Below, one piece after another: positions 1 to 7,145 of a stretch of 12,434 bases of DNA. The first letter of the stretch is position 1, and every line of letters begins with the position of its first letter. The notes under the pieces are model-generated. The model made no database searches and was not told the origin of the DNA. It saw only the letters and a list, made by a program, of their open reading frames with translations. Origin of the DNA: Lachnospiraceae bacterium (GTDB lineage: Bacteria; Bacillota_A; Clostridia; Lachnospirales; Lachnospiraceae); assembly GCA_017613595.1 (NCBI GenBank), contig JAGADM010000043.1:1-12434 (forward strand), given 5' to 3'. Position numbers and translations under genes: made by a program.

Positions 1-573
1 ATCCTTTACCGTAAGGGCAAGGCTGTTGAGGTGCTTGCGAACTACGAGCCTTCGCTCCATTTCGTTTCGGAATGGTGGAAGCAGCTGTACGGCGAGTCCG
101 AAGGTAAGGACCAGAAGGGTATCTTCCCGGCAAGCGTTGATTTGACGACCGACCTGCATTCGATGGGCCAGTTCATCCAGGACGGCGCGAGAATCATGTT
201 CGAGACGGTGATCGAGCTTACGAAGAGCACCGAGGAGATCATTCTTGAGGCAGAACCCGTAGACCTTGACGGTATGAACTACCTTGCCGGCAAGACCGTT
301 GATTTCGTTAATAAGAGCGCTATGAAGGGTACGCAGCTCGCGCATGTGGACGGAGGCGTTCCGAACCTTGTGATCCGCCTTCCCGAGCAGAGTGAGTTCT
401 GCCTCGGCCAGCTGTTCTACTTCTTCGAATTTGCCTGCGGCGTGAGCGGCTACATGCTCGGCGTGAATCCGTTCAACCAGCCCGGTGTTGAGAGCTACAA
501 GAAGAACATGTTCGCGCTTCTCGGAAAGCCCGGCTATGAAGAGATGCGTGCGGAACTTTTGAAGAGACTGTAA
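1..573 (+). CDS. pgi: Glucose-6-phosphate isomerase, C-terminal part (5' end outside window)
   Basis: Phosphoglucose isomerase interconverts glucose 6-phosphate and fructose 6-phosphate in the cytoplasm (glycolysis and gluconeogenesis). Frame 1 is open from base 1 and gives the last 190 residues. The family's second signature is intact at local residues 150-167 (GYMLGVNP, then [10 protein letters not shown]), and its terminal lysine is the conserved active-site lysine of the family. [16 protein letters not shown] (42-57) and [16 protein letters not shown] (89-104) also match the short Firmicutes type of about 450 residues, so roughly 60% of the gene lies upstream. The reading frame is undamaged and ends in TAA. 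nadE follows after 39 bp with no terminator between them, so the two are probably cotranscribed. Family assignment is firm; the start and promoter are not visible. Confidence 0.97.
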   Translation: MLYRKGKAVEVLANYEPSLHFVSEWWKQLYGESEGKDQKGIFPASVDLTTDLHSMGQFIQDGARIMFETVIELTKSTEEIILEAEPVDLDGMNYLAGKTVDFVNKSAMKGTQLAHVDGGVPNLVIRLPEQSEFCLGQLFYFFEFACGVSGYMLGVNPFNQPGVESYKKNMFALLGKPGYEEMRAELLKRL

Positions 574-612
574 GCGGACGGCCGGAAGGCAGTTCTGCGG
601 AAAGGAGTCATT

Positions 613-1371
613 ATGTACCGGTTTGATGTGAAAAAGGCGACCGAGGAATGCATTGCCTGGATCAGACAGTTTTTTGAGGAGAGCGGTAAAGGCTGCAACG
701 CAGTACTCGGAATCTCCGGAGGAAAAGACAGTACCATCGCTGCAACGCTCTGTGTGGCGGCGCTCGGCGCGGACCGTGTCATCGGCGTGCTGATGCCGAA
801 CGGCGAGCAGCCGGATATCGATTGCTCCTACCAGATCTGCAAGCATCTCGGAATCCGCTATTACGAAGTGAACATCAAGGATTGCTTTGACGGACTTAAG
901 AACGCAATCGAAGGGCAGATGGACATTTCAAACCAGACCGTAGTCAACATGGCGCCCCGTATCCGTATGACAACCGTGTATGCGGTTTCGCAGAGCAACA
1001 ACGGCCGTGTCGTTAATACCTGCAATCTGTCGGAGGACTGGGTCGGCTACTCCACCCGCTACGGCGATTCGGTCGGCGATTTCAGCCCGCTGTCGCATTT
1101 TACGGTGCAGGAGGTTAAGGAAATCGGTAAGTATCTCGGTGCTCCGCTGAACCTCGTTGAGAAGACGCCGTCGGACGGCCTGTGCGGAAAGACCGATGAG
1201 GACAACCTCGGATTTACCTACGCCGAGCTTGACCGCTACATCCGTACCGGTGAGATTGACAATCTTGAGCACAAGGCGCTGATCGACCGGAAGCACAAGC
1301 TGAATCTGTTCAAACTGAAACTGATGCCTTCCTTTGACATGGGAATCGAAGTGGCGATCCCGGAGGAATAA
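613..1371 (+). CDS. nadE: NH3-dependent NAD(+) synthetase
   Basis: Catalyses the last step of NAD synthesis, amidating deamido-NAD with ATP. The 252-residue protein has the ATP-pyrophosphatase P-loop SGGKDS at 35-40, a TCNLSEDWVGYSTRYGD block at 136-152 (NaAD/ATP site; most homologues read TGNKSED here) and PSDGLCGKTDEDNLGFTY at 186-203. No N-terminal nitrilase (glutaminase) domain is present, so this is the short form, which takes free ammonia or relies on another source of it. Length is normal for that form. The ATG is preceded by AAAGGAG six bases upstream, which fixes the start. It probably forms an operon with pgi. A strong hairpin with a T-run follows eight bases after the stop. Confidence 0.96.
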   Translation: MYRFDVKKATEECIAWIRQFFEESGKGCNAVLGISGGKDSTIAATLCVAALGADRVIGVLMPNGEQPDIDCSYQICKHLGIRYYEVNIKDCFDGLKNAIEGQMDISNQTVVNMAPRIRMTTVYAVSQSNNGRVVNTCNLSEDWVGYSTRYGDSVGDFSPLSHFTVQEVKEIGKYLGAPLNLVEKTPSDGLCGKTDEDNLGFTYAELDRYIRTGEIDNLEHKALIDRKHKLNLFKLKLMPSFDMGIEVAIPEE

Positions 1372-1378
1372 TAAAAGA

Positions 1379-1410
1379 GGCTGCAGTCCCTGATGGGGCC
1401 GCAGCCTTTT
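1379..1410. terminator. Bidirectional intrinsic terminator between nadE and the rhomboid gene
   Basis: GGCTGC (1379-1384) pairs with GCAGCC (1401-1406). Past one A/C mismatch the stem continues as GTCCC/GGGGC around a TGAT loop. TTTT follows on the plus strand (1407-1410). On the minus strand the stem is followed by CTCTTTTATTATT, so the same hairpin can stop transcription of the convergent rhomboid gene. Confidence 0.85.
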
Positions 1411-1467
1411 CTGTTGAATCGGTTTTATCAAGCGGGAACGAACCCTTCGCGGAACGCTCTGTCCGGG

Positions 1468-2061
1468 TCAGCTGTCGCTCTTTGCAATGCTTTCCTTCTC
1501 ATGACCGGCAAGCAGCAGTCCGAAGCAGCCGCCGCAGATTCCGCCGACGATGTGTCCGAGCTGGGAGATGTTGTCCTGCTGGAAGCTGTCGATGATCTGT
1601 CCGCCGATGAAGATGATGCAGACGATGATAAAAGTGATCGGAATCTCGCCGCTCTTCACATTGGAGATTGAAGAAAGGATGATCAGCATGAATACGATGC
1701 CGCTCGCGCCGAGAAGCGCAACGCCCGACGGAGAGATGATCGCGTGGATGATCGCGGTCACAACCGCGGTAACGCCCATCATCTCAAGCAGGTTGCGGCT
1801 GCCGTATTTCTCCTCTACAAGAGGACCGAGCAGGAGAATGTAGGTCATGTTGCCGGTAAAATGAACCCAGTCCGCATGACCGATCGCGTAGCCGAACGCG
1901 CGGACGTAAGTCATCGGATTTAAAAGCCCCGAACGGTAAGTGCTGAACAGGTGACGGTTTGCCCAGCCGCCCGTAATGTGGTTTAAAAGAAGCGCGAGTC
2001 CGCATACCATTACGAAGCAGAGCGTAACCGGCGCGTTGAATTTGATGTGGAATTTCTTCAT
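1468..2061 (-). CDS. Rhomboid family intramembrane serine protease
   Basis: Rhomboids cut transmembrane substrates inside the lipid bilayer with a Ser-His dyad. The 197-residue protein is mostly hydrophobic, with about six membrane segments (near 11-27, 50-65, 69-82, 94-110, 116-131, 140-158, with a further glycine-rich helix 168-185). The serine motif GASG is at 118-121 (Ser120), and the partner histidine lies in LGHIVGGICGGCFG (His170). His67 and Asn71 in HFTGNM match the oxyanion-region HxxxN of GlpG. The ATG at 2061 is chosen over an in-frame one 42 bases upstream because GGAGGT sits six bases before it. The gene is monocistronic with its own SigA promoter, divergent from the HAD gene. 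The substrate cannot be told. Motifs make an active protease likely. Confidence 0.9.
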   Translation of the reverse strand: MKKFHIKFNAPVTLCFVMVCGLALLLNHITGGWANRHLFSTYRSGLLNPMTYVRAFGYAIGHADWVHFTGNMTYILLLGPLVEEKYGSRNLLEMMGVTAVVTAIIHAIISPSGVALLGASGIVFMLIILSSISNVKSGEIPITFIIVCIIFIGGQIIDSFQQDNISQLGHIVGGICGGCFGLLLAGHEKESIAKSDS

Positions 2062-2121
2062 GAGAATACCTCCGTCAAATGTAAGTGCAAAACATACGGA
2101 CACGTTCGTCCGTTTGCGGGT

Positions 2122-2150
2122 ATTTTACCATTTTTTACGGAAAATGTCAA
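2122..2150 (-). promoter_or_regulatory. SigA-type promoter of the rhomboid gene
   Basis: On the minus strand TTGACA (2150-2145), a 17-bp spacer, then TAAAAT (2127-2122). This is close to consensus and lies about 60 bp before the chosen start codon. The spacer begins TTTTCCG, as in the promoter at 5652. Confidence 0.8.
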
Positions 2151-2172
2151 TCAGTTTTACATTTGCCGATGC

Positions 2173-2201
2173 TTGCATTATAGGCAGCCGAAAGGTATAA
2201 T
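2173..2201 (+). promoter_or_regulatory. SigA-type promoter of the HAD/GNAT pair
   Basis: TTGCAT (2173-2178), 17-bp spacer, TATAAT (2196-2201). It faces away from the rhomboid promoter. The leader would be about 33 nt and contains the AAAGGAG ribosome site of the HAD gene. Confidence 0.8.
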
Positions 2202-2240
2202 AATAGGCAGTTACAGCCATACGGGAAAGGAGCCGGAAAT

Positions 2241-2912
2241 ATGATAAAAGCAGTCATTTTCGATATGTTTGAAACACTGGTGACGATGTTCGCAGGAAGG
2301 ACTTATTACAGCGAGAACATTGCCGCGGATGTCGGGGTTCCGACGGAGAAGTTCCGCACCGCCTGGCACATGAATGAGATGGATCGCTCCACGGGTGTTC
2401 TGACCATGGAGGAGGGTGTTGCGCGAACGCTTTCGGCACTCGGCGTTTCGTCCGATTATGTTCCGATGATATGTCAGAAGCGCCGGGACGCGTTAGGTGA
2501 CACATTTGCCGCAATCCCGCCGGCATCGATCGGTCTTCTGCAGGAACTGAAGGCACGCGGAATTCTGGTCGGTCTGATCAGCAACTGTTTCTCGGATGAA
2601 GCCGAAATGATCAAGAACAGCCGGATTTACCAGTACTTTGATGCCGTGAAACTTTCCTATGAGCAGGGTATCTGCAAGCCCGATCCCGCGATGTATTATC
2701 GTATCGCGGCCGAGCTCGGCGTGGAGCCCGAAGAATGTCTCTATGTCGGAGACGGCGGCAGCAACGAGCTGGCGGTGGCAAAGGAGATCGGTATGAAGCC
2801 CGTACAGGCACTGTGGTTCCGCCCGCTGATGTTTGAGCCGCACATTCCGAGTCCGGTATTTGATGAATATCCGCATGCGGAGATCCAGCCGGATGTTTTG
2901 AATTATCTGTAA
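2241..2912 (+). CDS. HAD superfamily hydrolase (haloacid dehalogenase-like phosphatase)
   Basis: A 223-residue soluble hydrolase of the HAD fold, probably a small-molecule phosphatase. Motif I is DMFETL with nucleophile Asp8. The usual second aspartate is Phe10, as in the haloacid dehalogenase branch, which has an aromatic residue there. Motif II is LISN (Ser114), motif III is the lysine in CKPDPAMY (Lys146), and motif IV is VGDGGSNE (Asp171). The cap is the helical insert at about 15-90. The ATG has AAAGGAG eight bases upstream and its own promoter. The GNAT gene follows 27 bp after the stop. Because Asp10 is missing, phosphatase versus dehalogenase activity cannot be decided by eye. Family assignment is secure; the substrate is unknown. 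Confidence 0.88.
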   Translation: MIKAVIFDMFETLVTMFAGRTYYSENIAADVGVPTEKFRTAWHMNEMDRSTGVLTMEEGVARTLSALGVSSDYVPMICQKRRDALGDTFAAIPPASIGLLQELKARGILVGLISNCFSDEAEMIKNSRIYQYFDAVKLSYEQGICKPDPAMYYRIAAELGVEPEECLYVGDGGSNELAVAKEIGMKPVQALWFRPLMFEPHIPSPVFDEYPHAEIQPDVLNYL

Positions 2913-2939
2913 GATATGAACGCTGTTCAGGGGAGAATA

Positions 2940-3509
2940 ATGCTTCAGTTACGTAACTATGTGAAAAGCGATGCGGAGACGATCATTACCTGGGTCGCCG
3001 ATGAACGGACGCTCTATATGTGGAGCGCGGACCGGTATGCACGTTATCCGATCACGCCGCAGGACATGAACCGCCAGTATGACGGGTTTGAAGGGAGTAA
3101 GGAGTTCTTTCCTTTGACCGCGGTCGATGACGGGAAGATCGTCGGACACATGATCTTACGGTATCCGAACCCCGATGACCATACGGTGATCCGTTTCGGC
3201 TTCGTTATCGTCGATTATCTGAAGCGCGGCAGGGGTTACGGCGGACAGATGATCCGAGAAGCGCTCAAAATCGTATTTGAACGTACGGGCGCGGAAAAGG
3301 TGACGCTCGGCGTGTTCCGCGACAATGTTCCCGCGGCGCTCTGTTATCTGAAGGCGGGATTCCATCCGCCGGCGGATCCCGAAGCCGTGAAGGAGAGAAC
3401 GGTGCCGATCCTCGGAGAAGAATGGGTCTGCTGTGAACTGGAGATTTCGAAGGACGAATACCGGAAGCGACAGGGAGGAGACGAAAAAACGCGTGAAACA
3501 GCAGAATAG
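2940..3509 (+). CDS. GNAT family N-acetyltransferase
   Basis: A 189-residue acetyltransferase of the Gcn5-related fold that would transfer the acetyl group of acetyl-CoA to an amine. The opening LQLRNYVKSDAETIITW is typical of the RimJ/RimL-like branch. The acetyl-CoA pyrophosphate loop is RGRGYGG (96-102), and the C-terminal NVPAALCYLKAGF (129-141) is the conserved late motif B. I chose the ATG at 2940, which has AGGGGAG a few bases upstream. An ATG at 2916 has no ribosome site. It probably shares a transcript with the HAD gene 27 bp upstream. The last 15 or so residues are charged and poorly conserved in appearance. The substrate is unknown. Confidence 0.85.
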   Translation: MLQLRNYVKSDAETIITWVADERTLYMWSADRYARYPITPQDMNRQYDGFEGSKEFFPLTAVDDGKIVGHMILRYPNPDDHTVIRFGFVIVDYLKRGRGYGGQMIREALKIVFERTGAEKVTLGVFRDNVPAALCYLKAGFHPPADPEAVKERTVPILGEEWVCCELEISKDEYRKRQGGDEKTRETAE

Positions 3510-3577
3510 TTTCGAAAAAAACGGCTTACCGGAAAAATGTACTACAATAGTAGAATAGTGGAAATTGAATGATGAGA

Positions 3578-3617
3578 ATAAAAAACGGCAGGAGCATCTG
3601 AGCGGTGCTCCTACCGT
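3578..3617 (-). terminator. Intrinsic terminator of the PTS EIIC gene
   Basis: ACGG-c-AGGAGCA (3585-3596) pairs with TGCTCCT-a-CCGT (3606-3617) around a nine-base loop. Read on the minus strand, the hairpin is followed by TTTTTATT. It lies about 30 bp past the stop of the minus-strand gene. On the plus strand there is no T-run, so it is a weak stop for the convergent GNAT gene. Confidence 0.8.
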
Positions 3618-3647
3618 ATGAATGAGCGTCTTAAGACGGCTGTTTTA

Positions 3648-4856
3648 TCAGCCTTCCGGAAGCTTGAGGTCGCCTTCCTTGATCCATCCCATCTTGCGGA
3701 GTATCTCGCAGAACAGAACGGAGAGGATTGCGGGAAGAATGAGGCAGATCATCACAAGACCGATCCAGTCCATTGCTCCCGGAACATATCCGGTGTTGGT
3801 CCAGCCGGTAACGACACCGATCTGGCCGACAAGACCGCAGGTGCCCATACCGCCGCAGATTGACGCGCCGTCCATGTGCATCTTGAAGAGGCAGGTCGCG
3901 ATCGGACCGGTGATGGCCGAAGCCAGTGTCGGAGGAATCCAGATCAGAGGATTCTTTACGATGTTGCCCATCTGCAGCATGCTTGTGCCGAGACCCTGGG
4001 AAACGAGACCGCCGACCTTATTCTCACGATAGCTCATGAAGGCAAATCCGATCATCTGCGCGCAGCAGCCCGCAACCGCGGCACCGCCCGCAAGACCGGT
4101 GATTCCGATTGCCGCGCAGATTGCCGCGCTGCTGATCGGAAGCGTAAGAGCCATTCCGATGACTACCGAGATGAGAACGCCCATGATGAAAGGCGCCTGA
4201 TTGGTTGCCCAGTTGATAAACGTACCGACTTCACTCGCACCTTTGCCGATCCACGGAGCGCAGAGGATGGAGAGAATGCCGCCGATGAAGATGGTAACAA
4301 AAGGCGTAACAAGAATGTCGACCTTGGTTTCCTTCGAAACCGCCTTACCGAACTCAACGGCGATGATCGTAATGAGAAGAACGGCAAGCGGACCGCCCGC
4401 GCCTCCTTCGGTGTTAGCCGCAACGCCGACCGCAAGAGAGGAGAACAGTACAAGCGGCGGAGCCTGCAGCGCGTAAGCAATGGAAACCGCCATGGCGGGA
4501 CCAGCTGCCTGCTTTGCGTAGGTACCGATCGTTACGAAAAATGTACAGAGATCCGGAAGTACCGGCCAGTCCTCGGGAACAATCTTCAGGAACTGCTCGC
4601 CGAGCGTTGCGATGATCGTGCCGATGAGCAGGGATGCGAAAAGACCCTGTGCCATGGCGCCGAGTGCGTCGATACCGTAGCGCTTTCCGGAGATGACAAT
4701 GTTTTTACGGTTCAGGAAACGGGCGAAACGGCTCTTTTCTTTCGTATCGGCAGCGGGAGTTTCCGCAGCCTTTGCAGCCGTTTCAGTAACCTCGGGTGTG
4801 GTTTCAGCCGGGGTGTCAGCGGGAGTAACAGCGGTGTTCTTCTTGTTATCTTCCAT
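3648..4856 (-). CDS. PTS sugar transporter subunit IIC (PTS_EIIC_2-type), orphan
   Basis: A 402-residue polytopic membrane protein resembling the PTS EIIC_2 family, assigned from recognition of the overall sequence. About nine hydrophobic segments run from residue 66 to 385. Typical family-like stretches are ISGKRYGIDALGAMAQGLF (55-73), an Asn/Glu/Gly-rich loop at 148-155 (NTEGGAGG), and KNPLIWIPPTLASAITGPIA (301-320). No EIIA or EIIB domain is fused or encoded nearby, so sugar phosphorylation would need partners elsewhere or the protein may act otherwise. Residues 8-41 form a Thr/Ala/Pro/Glu-rich tail with no hydrophobic part, which is not needed for the membrane fold. The start has AAGGAAGG upstream. 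The promoter region carries repeated boxes (see the operator entry). Substrate unknown. Confidence 0.82.
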   Translation of the reverse strand: MEDNKKNTAVTPADTPAETTPEVTETAAKAAETPAADTKEKSRFARFLNRKNIVISGKRYGIDALGAMAQGLFASLLIGTIIATLGEQFLKIVPEDWPVLPDLCTFFVTIGTYAKQAAGPAMAVSIAYALQAPPLVLFSSLAVGVAANTEGGAGGPLAVLLITIIAVEFGKAVSKETKVDILVTPFVTIFIGGILSILCAPWIGKGASEVGTFINWATNQAPFIMGVLISVVIGMALTLPISSAAICAAIGITGLAGGAAVAGCCAQMIGFAFMSYRENKVGGLVSQGLGTSMLQMGNIVKNPLIWIPPTLASAITGPIATCLFKMHMDGASICGGMGTCGLVGQIGVVTGWTNTGYVPGAMDWIGLVMICLILPAILSVLFCEILRKMGWIKEGDLKLPEG

Positions 4857-4884
4857 GATTCGGAGACCTTCCTTTCCGGATTCT

Positions 4885-4913
4885 TTGACAAGATGGTATC
4901 ATATTACTACCAT
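4885..4913 (+). promoter_or_regulatory. Possible promoter for the ywlG-family gene
   Basis: TTGACA (4885-4890) with a 17-bp spacer before TACCAT (4908-4913). The -35 is perfect and the -10 is poor, and the leader would be about 135 nt. If real, it overlaps the PTS promoter and the ATGGTA boxes, so both genes would be under shared control. Confidence 0.3.
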
Positions 4914-4926
4914 AAGTGCAATGGTA
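4893..4926. promoter_or_regulatory. Candidate operator: three ATGGTA/TACCAT boxes
   Basis: ATGGTA (4893-4898), TACCAT (4908-4913) and ATGGTA (4921-4926) form two overlapping inverted repeats with 9-bp and 7-bp gaps. They cover the proposed promoter of the PTS gene, touching both its -35 and -10. The arrangement fits a repressor or regulator site, but no regulator gene is visible nearby. Confidence 0.5.
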
Positions 4927-4927
4927 A
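4898..4927 (-). promoter_or_regulatory. Probable promoter of the PTS EIIC gene
   Basis: On the minus strand TTACCA (4927-4922), 18-bp spacer, TATGAT (4903-4898). The -35 is weak (4 of 6), so activation or another start is possible. About 40 bp lie between the -10 and the start codon. Confidence 0.5.
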
Positions 4928-5054
4928 TATTAAACATAAAAAAGTGTTACGGAAAATACTATTTCGGCATTTTCCCAAATGCGATAAGAGTACACTGTTA
5001 GAGTATGAAAAACAATCGCCGTTTTCCGGGTGAAACGGCAGGAGGGAGCGTATC

Positions 5055-5624
5055 ATGGAGGAAGCGTTGAACAGGCTTCGCGAACAGGCTGCGGCAGCGG
5101 CAAAGGAACTGCTTCAAAAGTCCAAGGTTCCGGCCGGAAGCATTGTTGTTGTCGGATGCTCTTCGAGCGAGATCGGCGGAAGCCGGATCGGAAGCGATTC
5201 GAAGCCGCAGGTGGCTCAGGTTGTTTATGAAGGAATCGCTCAGGTATTTGCGGAGGCCGGCGTGTATCTTGCCGCGCAGTGCTGCGAGCATTTGAACCGC
5301 GCGTTGATCGTGGAGCGCGAAATATACGAGAAGGAGATCCGTTTCTACGCGAGCCGCGTGAACGTTGTTCCGCAGCCGAAGGCGGGCGGGTCATTTGCCA
5401 CGGCCGCGTACGGCGCGATGAAGGAACCGGTTGCCGTTGAGGCAGTGCGCGCGGATGCCGGAATGGACATCGGCGGAACGCTGATCGGAATGCATCTTAA
5501 GAGGGTTGCGGTACCGCTTCGTCTTACGAATAACCGTATCGGTGAAGCAGGGATTCTGGCGGCCAGAACAAGGCTTCCTTTCACCGGCGGAAGCAGGGCC
5601 GTATATGACGAAAACCTGTTGTAA
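5055..5624 (+). CDS. YwlG/DUF436 (UPF0340, TIGR01440) family protein
   Basis: A 189-residue soluble protein of a conserved Firmicutes family with no established function. Family hallmarks are visible: VVVGCSSSEIGGSRIG (31-46), CCEHLNRALIVERE (76-89), VNVVPQPKAGGSFATAAY (102-119) and AGMDIGGTLIGMHLKRVAVP (135-154), with ARTRLPFTGGSRAVYD near the end. Length matches the family. The start is fixed by AGGAGGG eight bases before the ATG. In Bacillus the homologue lies between rpiB and glyA; here it stands alone, divergent from the PTS gene. The conserved cysteines, glycine-rich loop and histidines hint at an enzyme, but nothing here defines the reaction. No terminator is evident after the stop. 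Confidence 0.9.
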   Translation: MEEALNRLREQAAAAAKELLQKSKVPAGSIVVVGCSSSEIGGSRIGSDSKPQVAQVVYEGIAQVFAEAGVYLAAQCCEHLNRALIVEREIYEKEIRFYASRVNVVPQPKAGGSFATAAYGAMKEPVAVEAVRADAGMDIGGTLIGMHLKRVAVPLRLTNNRIGEAGILAARTRLPFTGGSRAVYDENLL

Positions 5625-5640
5625 ATCTTTTGTGAACTTG

Positions 5641-5689
5641 CCTGCGATTGATTGACATTTTTCCGAATCATGTGTTATCATTTCGCAGG
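5641..5689. repeat. Inverted repeat flanking the promoter of the PurF-like gene
   Basis: CCTGCGA (5641-5647) and TCGCAGG (5683-5689) are perfect complements, centred 42 bp apart, with the whole -35/-10 promoter between them. Also inside is ATTTTTCCGAATCAT (5657-5671), which loosely resembles the CCGAA core of the Bacillus PurR box. It could be a bipartite operator. Confidence 0.4.
5652..5681 (+). promoter_or_regulatory. SigA-type promoter of the PurF-like/GT2/PAP2 operon
   Basis: TTGACA (5652-5657), 18-bp spacer, TATCAT (5676-5681). The leader to the ATG at 5731 would be about 43 nt. It is the only promoter seen for the three-gene operon. Confidence 0.7.
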
Positions 5690-5730
5690 ATGGATTATCT
5701 TATACATTCATAGTGGAAAAGAGGCTTTTT

Positions 5731-7143
5731 ATGGGCGGTTTTTTTGGTGTTGCCAGCAAGAATGATTGCGTTTTCGATCTGTTCTTCGGAACGGATTACC
5801 ATTCTCATCTCGGAACAAGACGGGCCGGAATGGCAGTATATGACCGGGAGGAAGGTTTTGCGAAGGCAATTCACAAGATTGAGAACTCGCCTTTTCGGAC
5901 CAAGTTCGACAAGGAAGCCAATTCGATGCACGGAACCTACGGCATCGGATCGATTTCGGACTTTGAGCCTCAGCCGATCATGGTGCATTCGCACCACGGC
6001 ACATTTGCCGTAACAACGGTCGGCAAGATCAATAATGTTGATTATCTCGAATCGGAAATTCTTAAGCTCAATTCTCACTTCTTCGTAATGAGCAACGGAA
6101 ACATCAATCCCACCGAGCTTGTTGCGGCACTGATCAATCAGAAAGAGAATTTCATAGACGGTATCCGCTATGCCCTGGACGTTATCGACGGCAGCCTTTC
6201 GCTGCTCGCGTTAACCGAGAAGGGTATTTATGCTGCCCGCGACAAGATGGGCAGAACTCCGATCTCGGTCGGCAAGAAGGAAGGAGCATACTGCGCTTCC
6301 TTCGAGAGCTGCGCATACGCGAACCTCGGCTATCAGCCGGTTCGTGAGCTTCGTCCCGGCGAGATTGCGGTGCTGCAGCCCGACTCCTTCCGGTCGCTTT
6401 ACGTGCCGGATCAGGAGCACATGAAGATCTGCACGTTCCTTTGGATCTATTACGGTTATCCGTCCTCGTCCTATGAGGGCATCAGTGTTGAGAAGATGCG
6501 TTACCGCTGCGGCGAGCTGCTCGCAAAGAGAGACCATATCAAGCCCGACATTGTTGTCGGCGTTCCGGATTCCGGCACGGCGCACGCGATCGGCTACTCC
6601 AACGCGGCAGGGATTCCGTTCTCGAGACCGCTCATTAAGTATACGCCCACCTGGCCTCGTTCTTTTATGCCGACGATGCAGCAGAACCGTGACCTGATCG
6701 CGAAGATGAAACTGATTGCGGTACCGGATCTGATCAAAGGAAAGAGCATGGTCGTTATCGATGACTCGATTGTCCGCGGAACACAGCTTCGCGAGACTGC
6801 GGAATTCCTGTTTGAGAGCGGCGCGACCGAGGTACATGTAAGACCTGCCTGCCCGCCGATCATGTTCGGCTGTAAGTATTTGAATTTTTCCAGATCCAAA
6901 TCCGAAATGGAACTGATTGCAAGACGCGTGATCGTGGAGCTGGAAGGGACCGATGAGGTCAGTGAAGAAGTGCTGCGCGAGTACTGTGACCCGGACAGCG
7001 AGCGTTATCAGAAGATGACGGACGCTATCTGCAAGAAGCTGAACTTTACGTCGCTTCGGTATCACAGACTGGATGATATGGTAGCAGCTGTGGGGATTGA
7101 TCCGGATAAACTTTGCACGTATTGCTGGAACGGAGAGGAATAG
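5731..7143 (+). CDS. PurF-like phosphoribosyltransferase lacking the glutaminase cysteine
   Basis: A 470-residue protein with the two-domain layout of amidophosphoribosyltransferase, the first enzyme of purine synthesis: an N-terminal Ntn-hydrolase-like domain (about 1-230) and a C-terminal type I phosphoribosyltransferase domain. The PRPP loop VVIDDSIVRGT (341-351) and the VVGVPDSG strand (275-282) are intact. Cys234, Cys381, Cys462 and Cys465 line up with the four [4Fe-4S] ligands of Bacillus PurF. PurF needs an N-terminal cysteine (CGVFG); here the chain starts MGGFFG, with Gly2 in its place. The QHRGQE and RYAT motifs of the glutamine site read TRRAGM and SISDFE. The ATG at 5731 has AGAGG six bases upstream; a GTG at 5713 has no ribosome site and would not add a cysteine. 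The next gene starts two bases after the stop. Such proteins are commonly named PurF, but the function is uncertain. Confidence 0.85.
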   Translation: MGGFFGVASKNDCVFDLFFGTDYHSHLGTRRAGMAVYDREEGFAKAIHKIENSPFRTKFDKEANSMHGTYGIGSISDFEPQPIMVHSHHGTFAVTTVGKINNVDYLESEILKLNSHFFVMSNGNINPTELVAALINQKENFIDGIRYALDVIDGSLSLLALTEKGIYAARDKMGRTPISVGKKEGAYCASFESCAYANLGYQPVRELRPGEIAVLQPDSFRSLYVPDQEHMKICTFLWIYYGYPSSSYEGISVEKMRYRCGELLAKRDHIKPDIVVGVPDSGTAHAIGYSNAAGIPFSRPLIKYTPTWPRSFMPTMQQNRDLIAKMKLIAVPDLIKGKSMVVIDDSIVRGTQLRETAEFLFESGATEVHVRPACPPIMFGCKYLNFSRSKSEMELIARRVIVELEGTDEVSEEVLREYCDPDSERYQKMTDAICKKLNFTSLRYHRLDDMVAAVGIDPDKLCTYCWNGEE

Positions 7144-7145
7144 AA

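Noticed and set aside
3519..3560. TACAAT at 3543 as a -10 box of an orphan plus-strand promoter
   Set aside because: No acceptable -35 at 16-18 bp, and the only downstream gene lies on the opposite strand.
3876..5033. 385-codon plus-strand open frame opposite the PTS gene
   Set aside because: Arg/Asp/Asn-rich, low-hydrophobic product with no family likeness and no ribosome site. It mirrors the codon pattern of the true minus-strand gene, whose membrane segments and start signals are clear.
5713..5730. GTG start giving six extra residues (MEKRLF) on the PurF-like protein, like a PurF propeptide
   Set aside because: No ribosome site before it, while AGAGG is well placed for the ATG at 5731. 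The extra residues would not expose a cysteine in any case.
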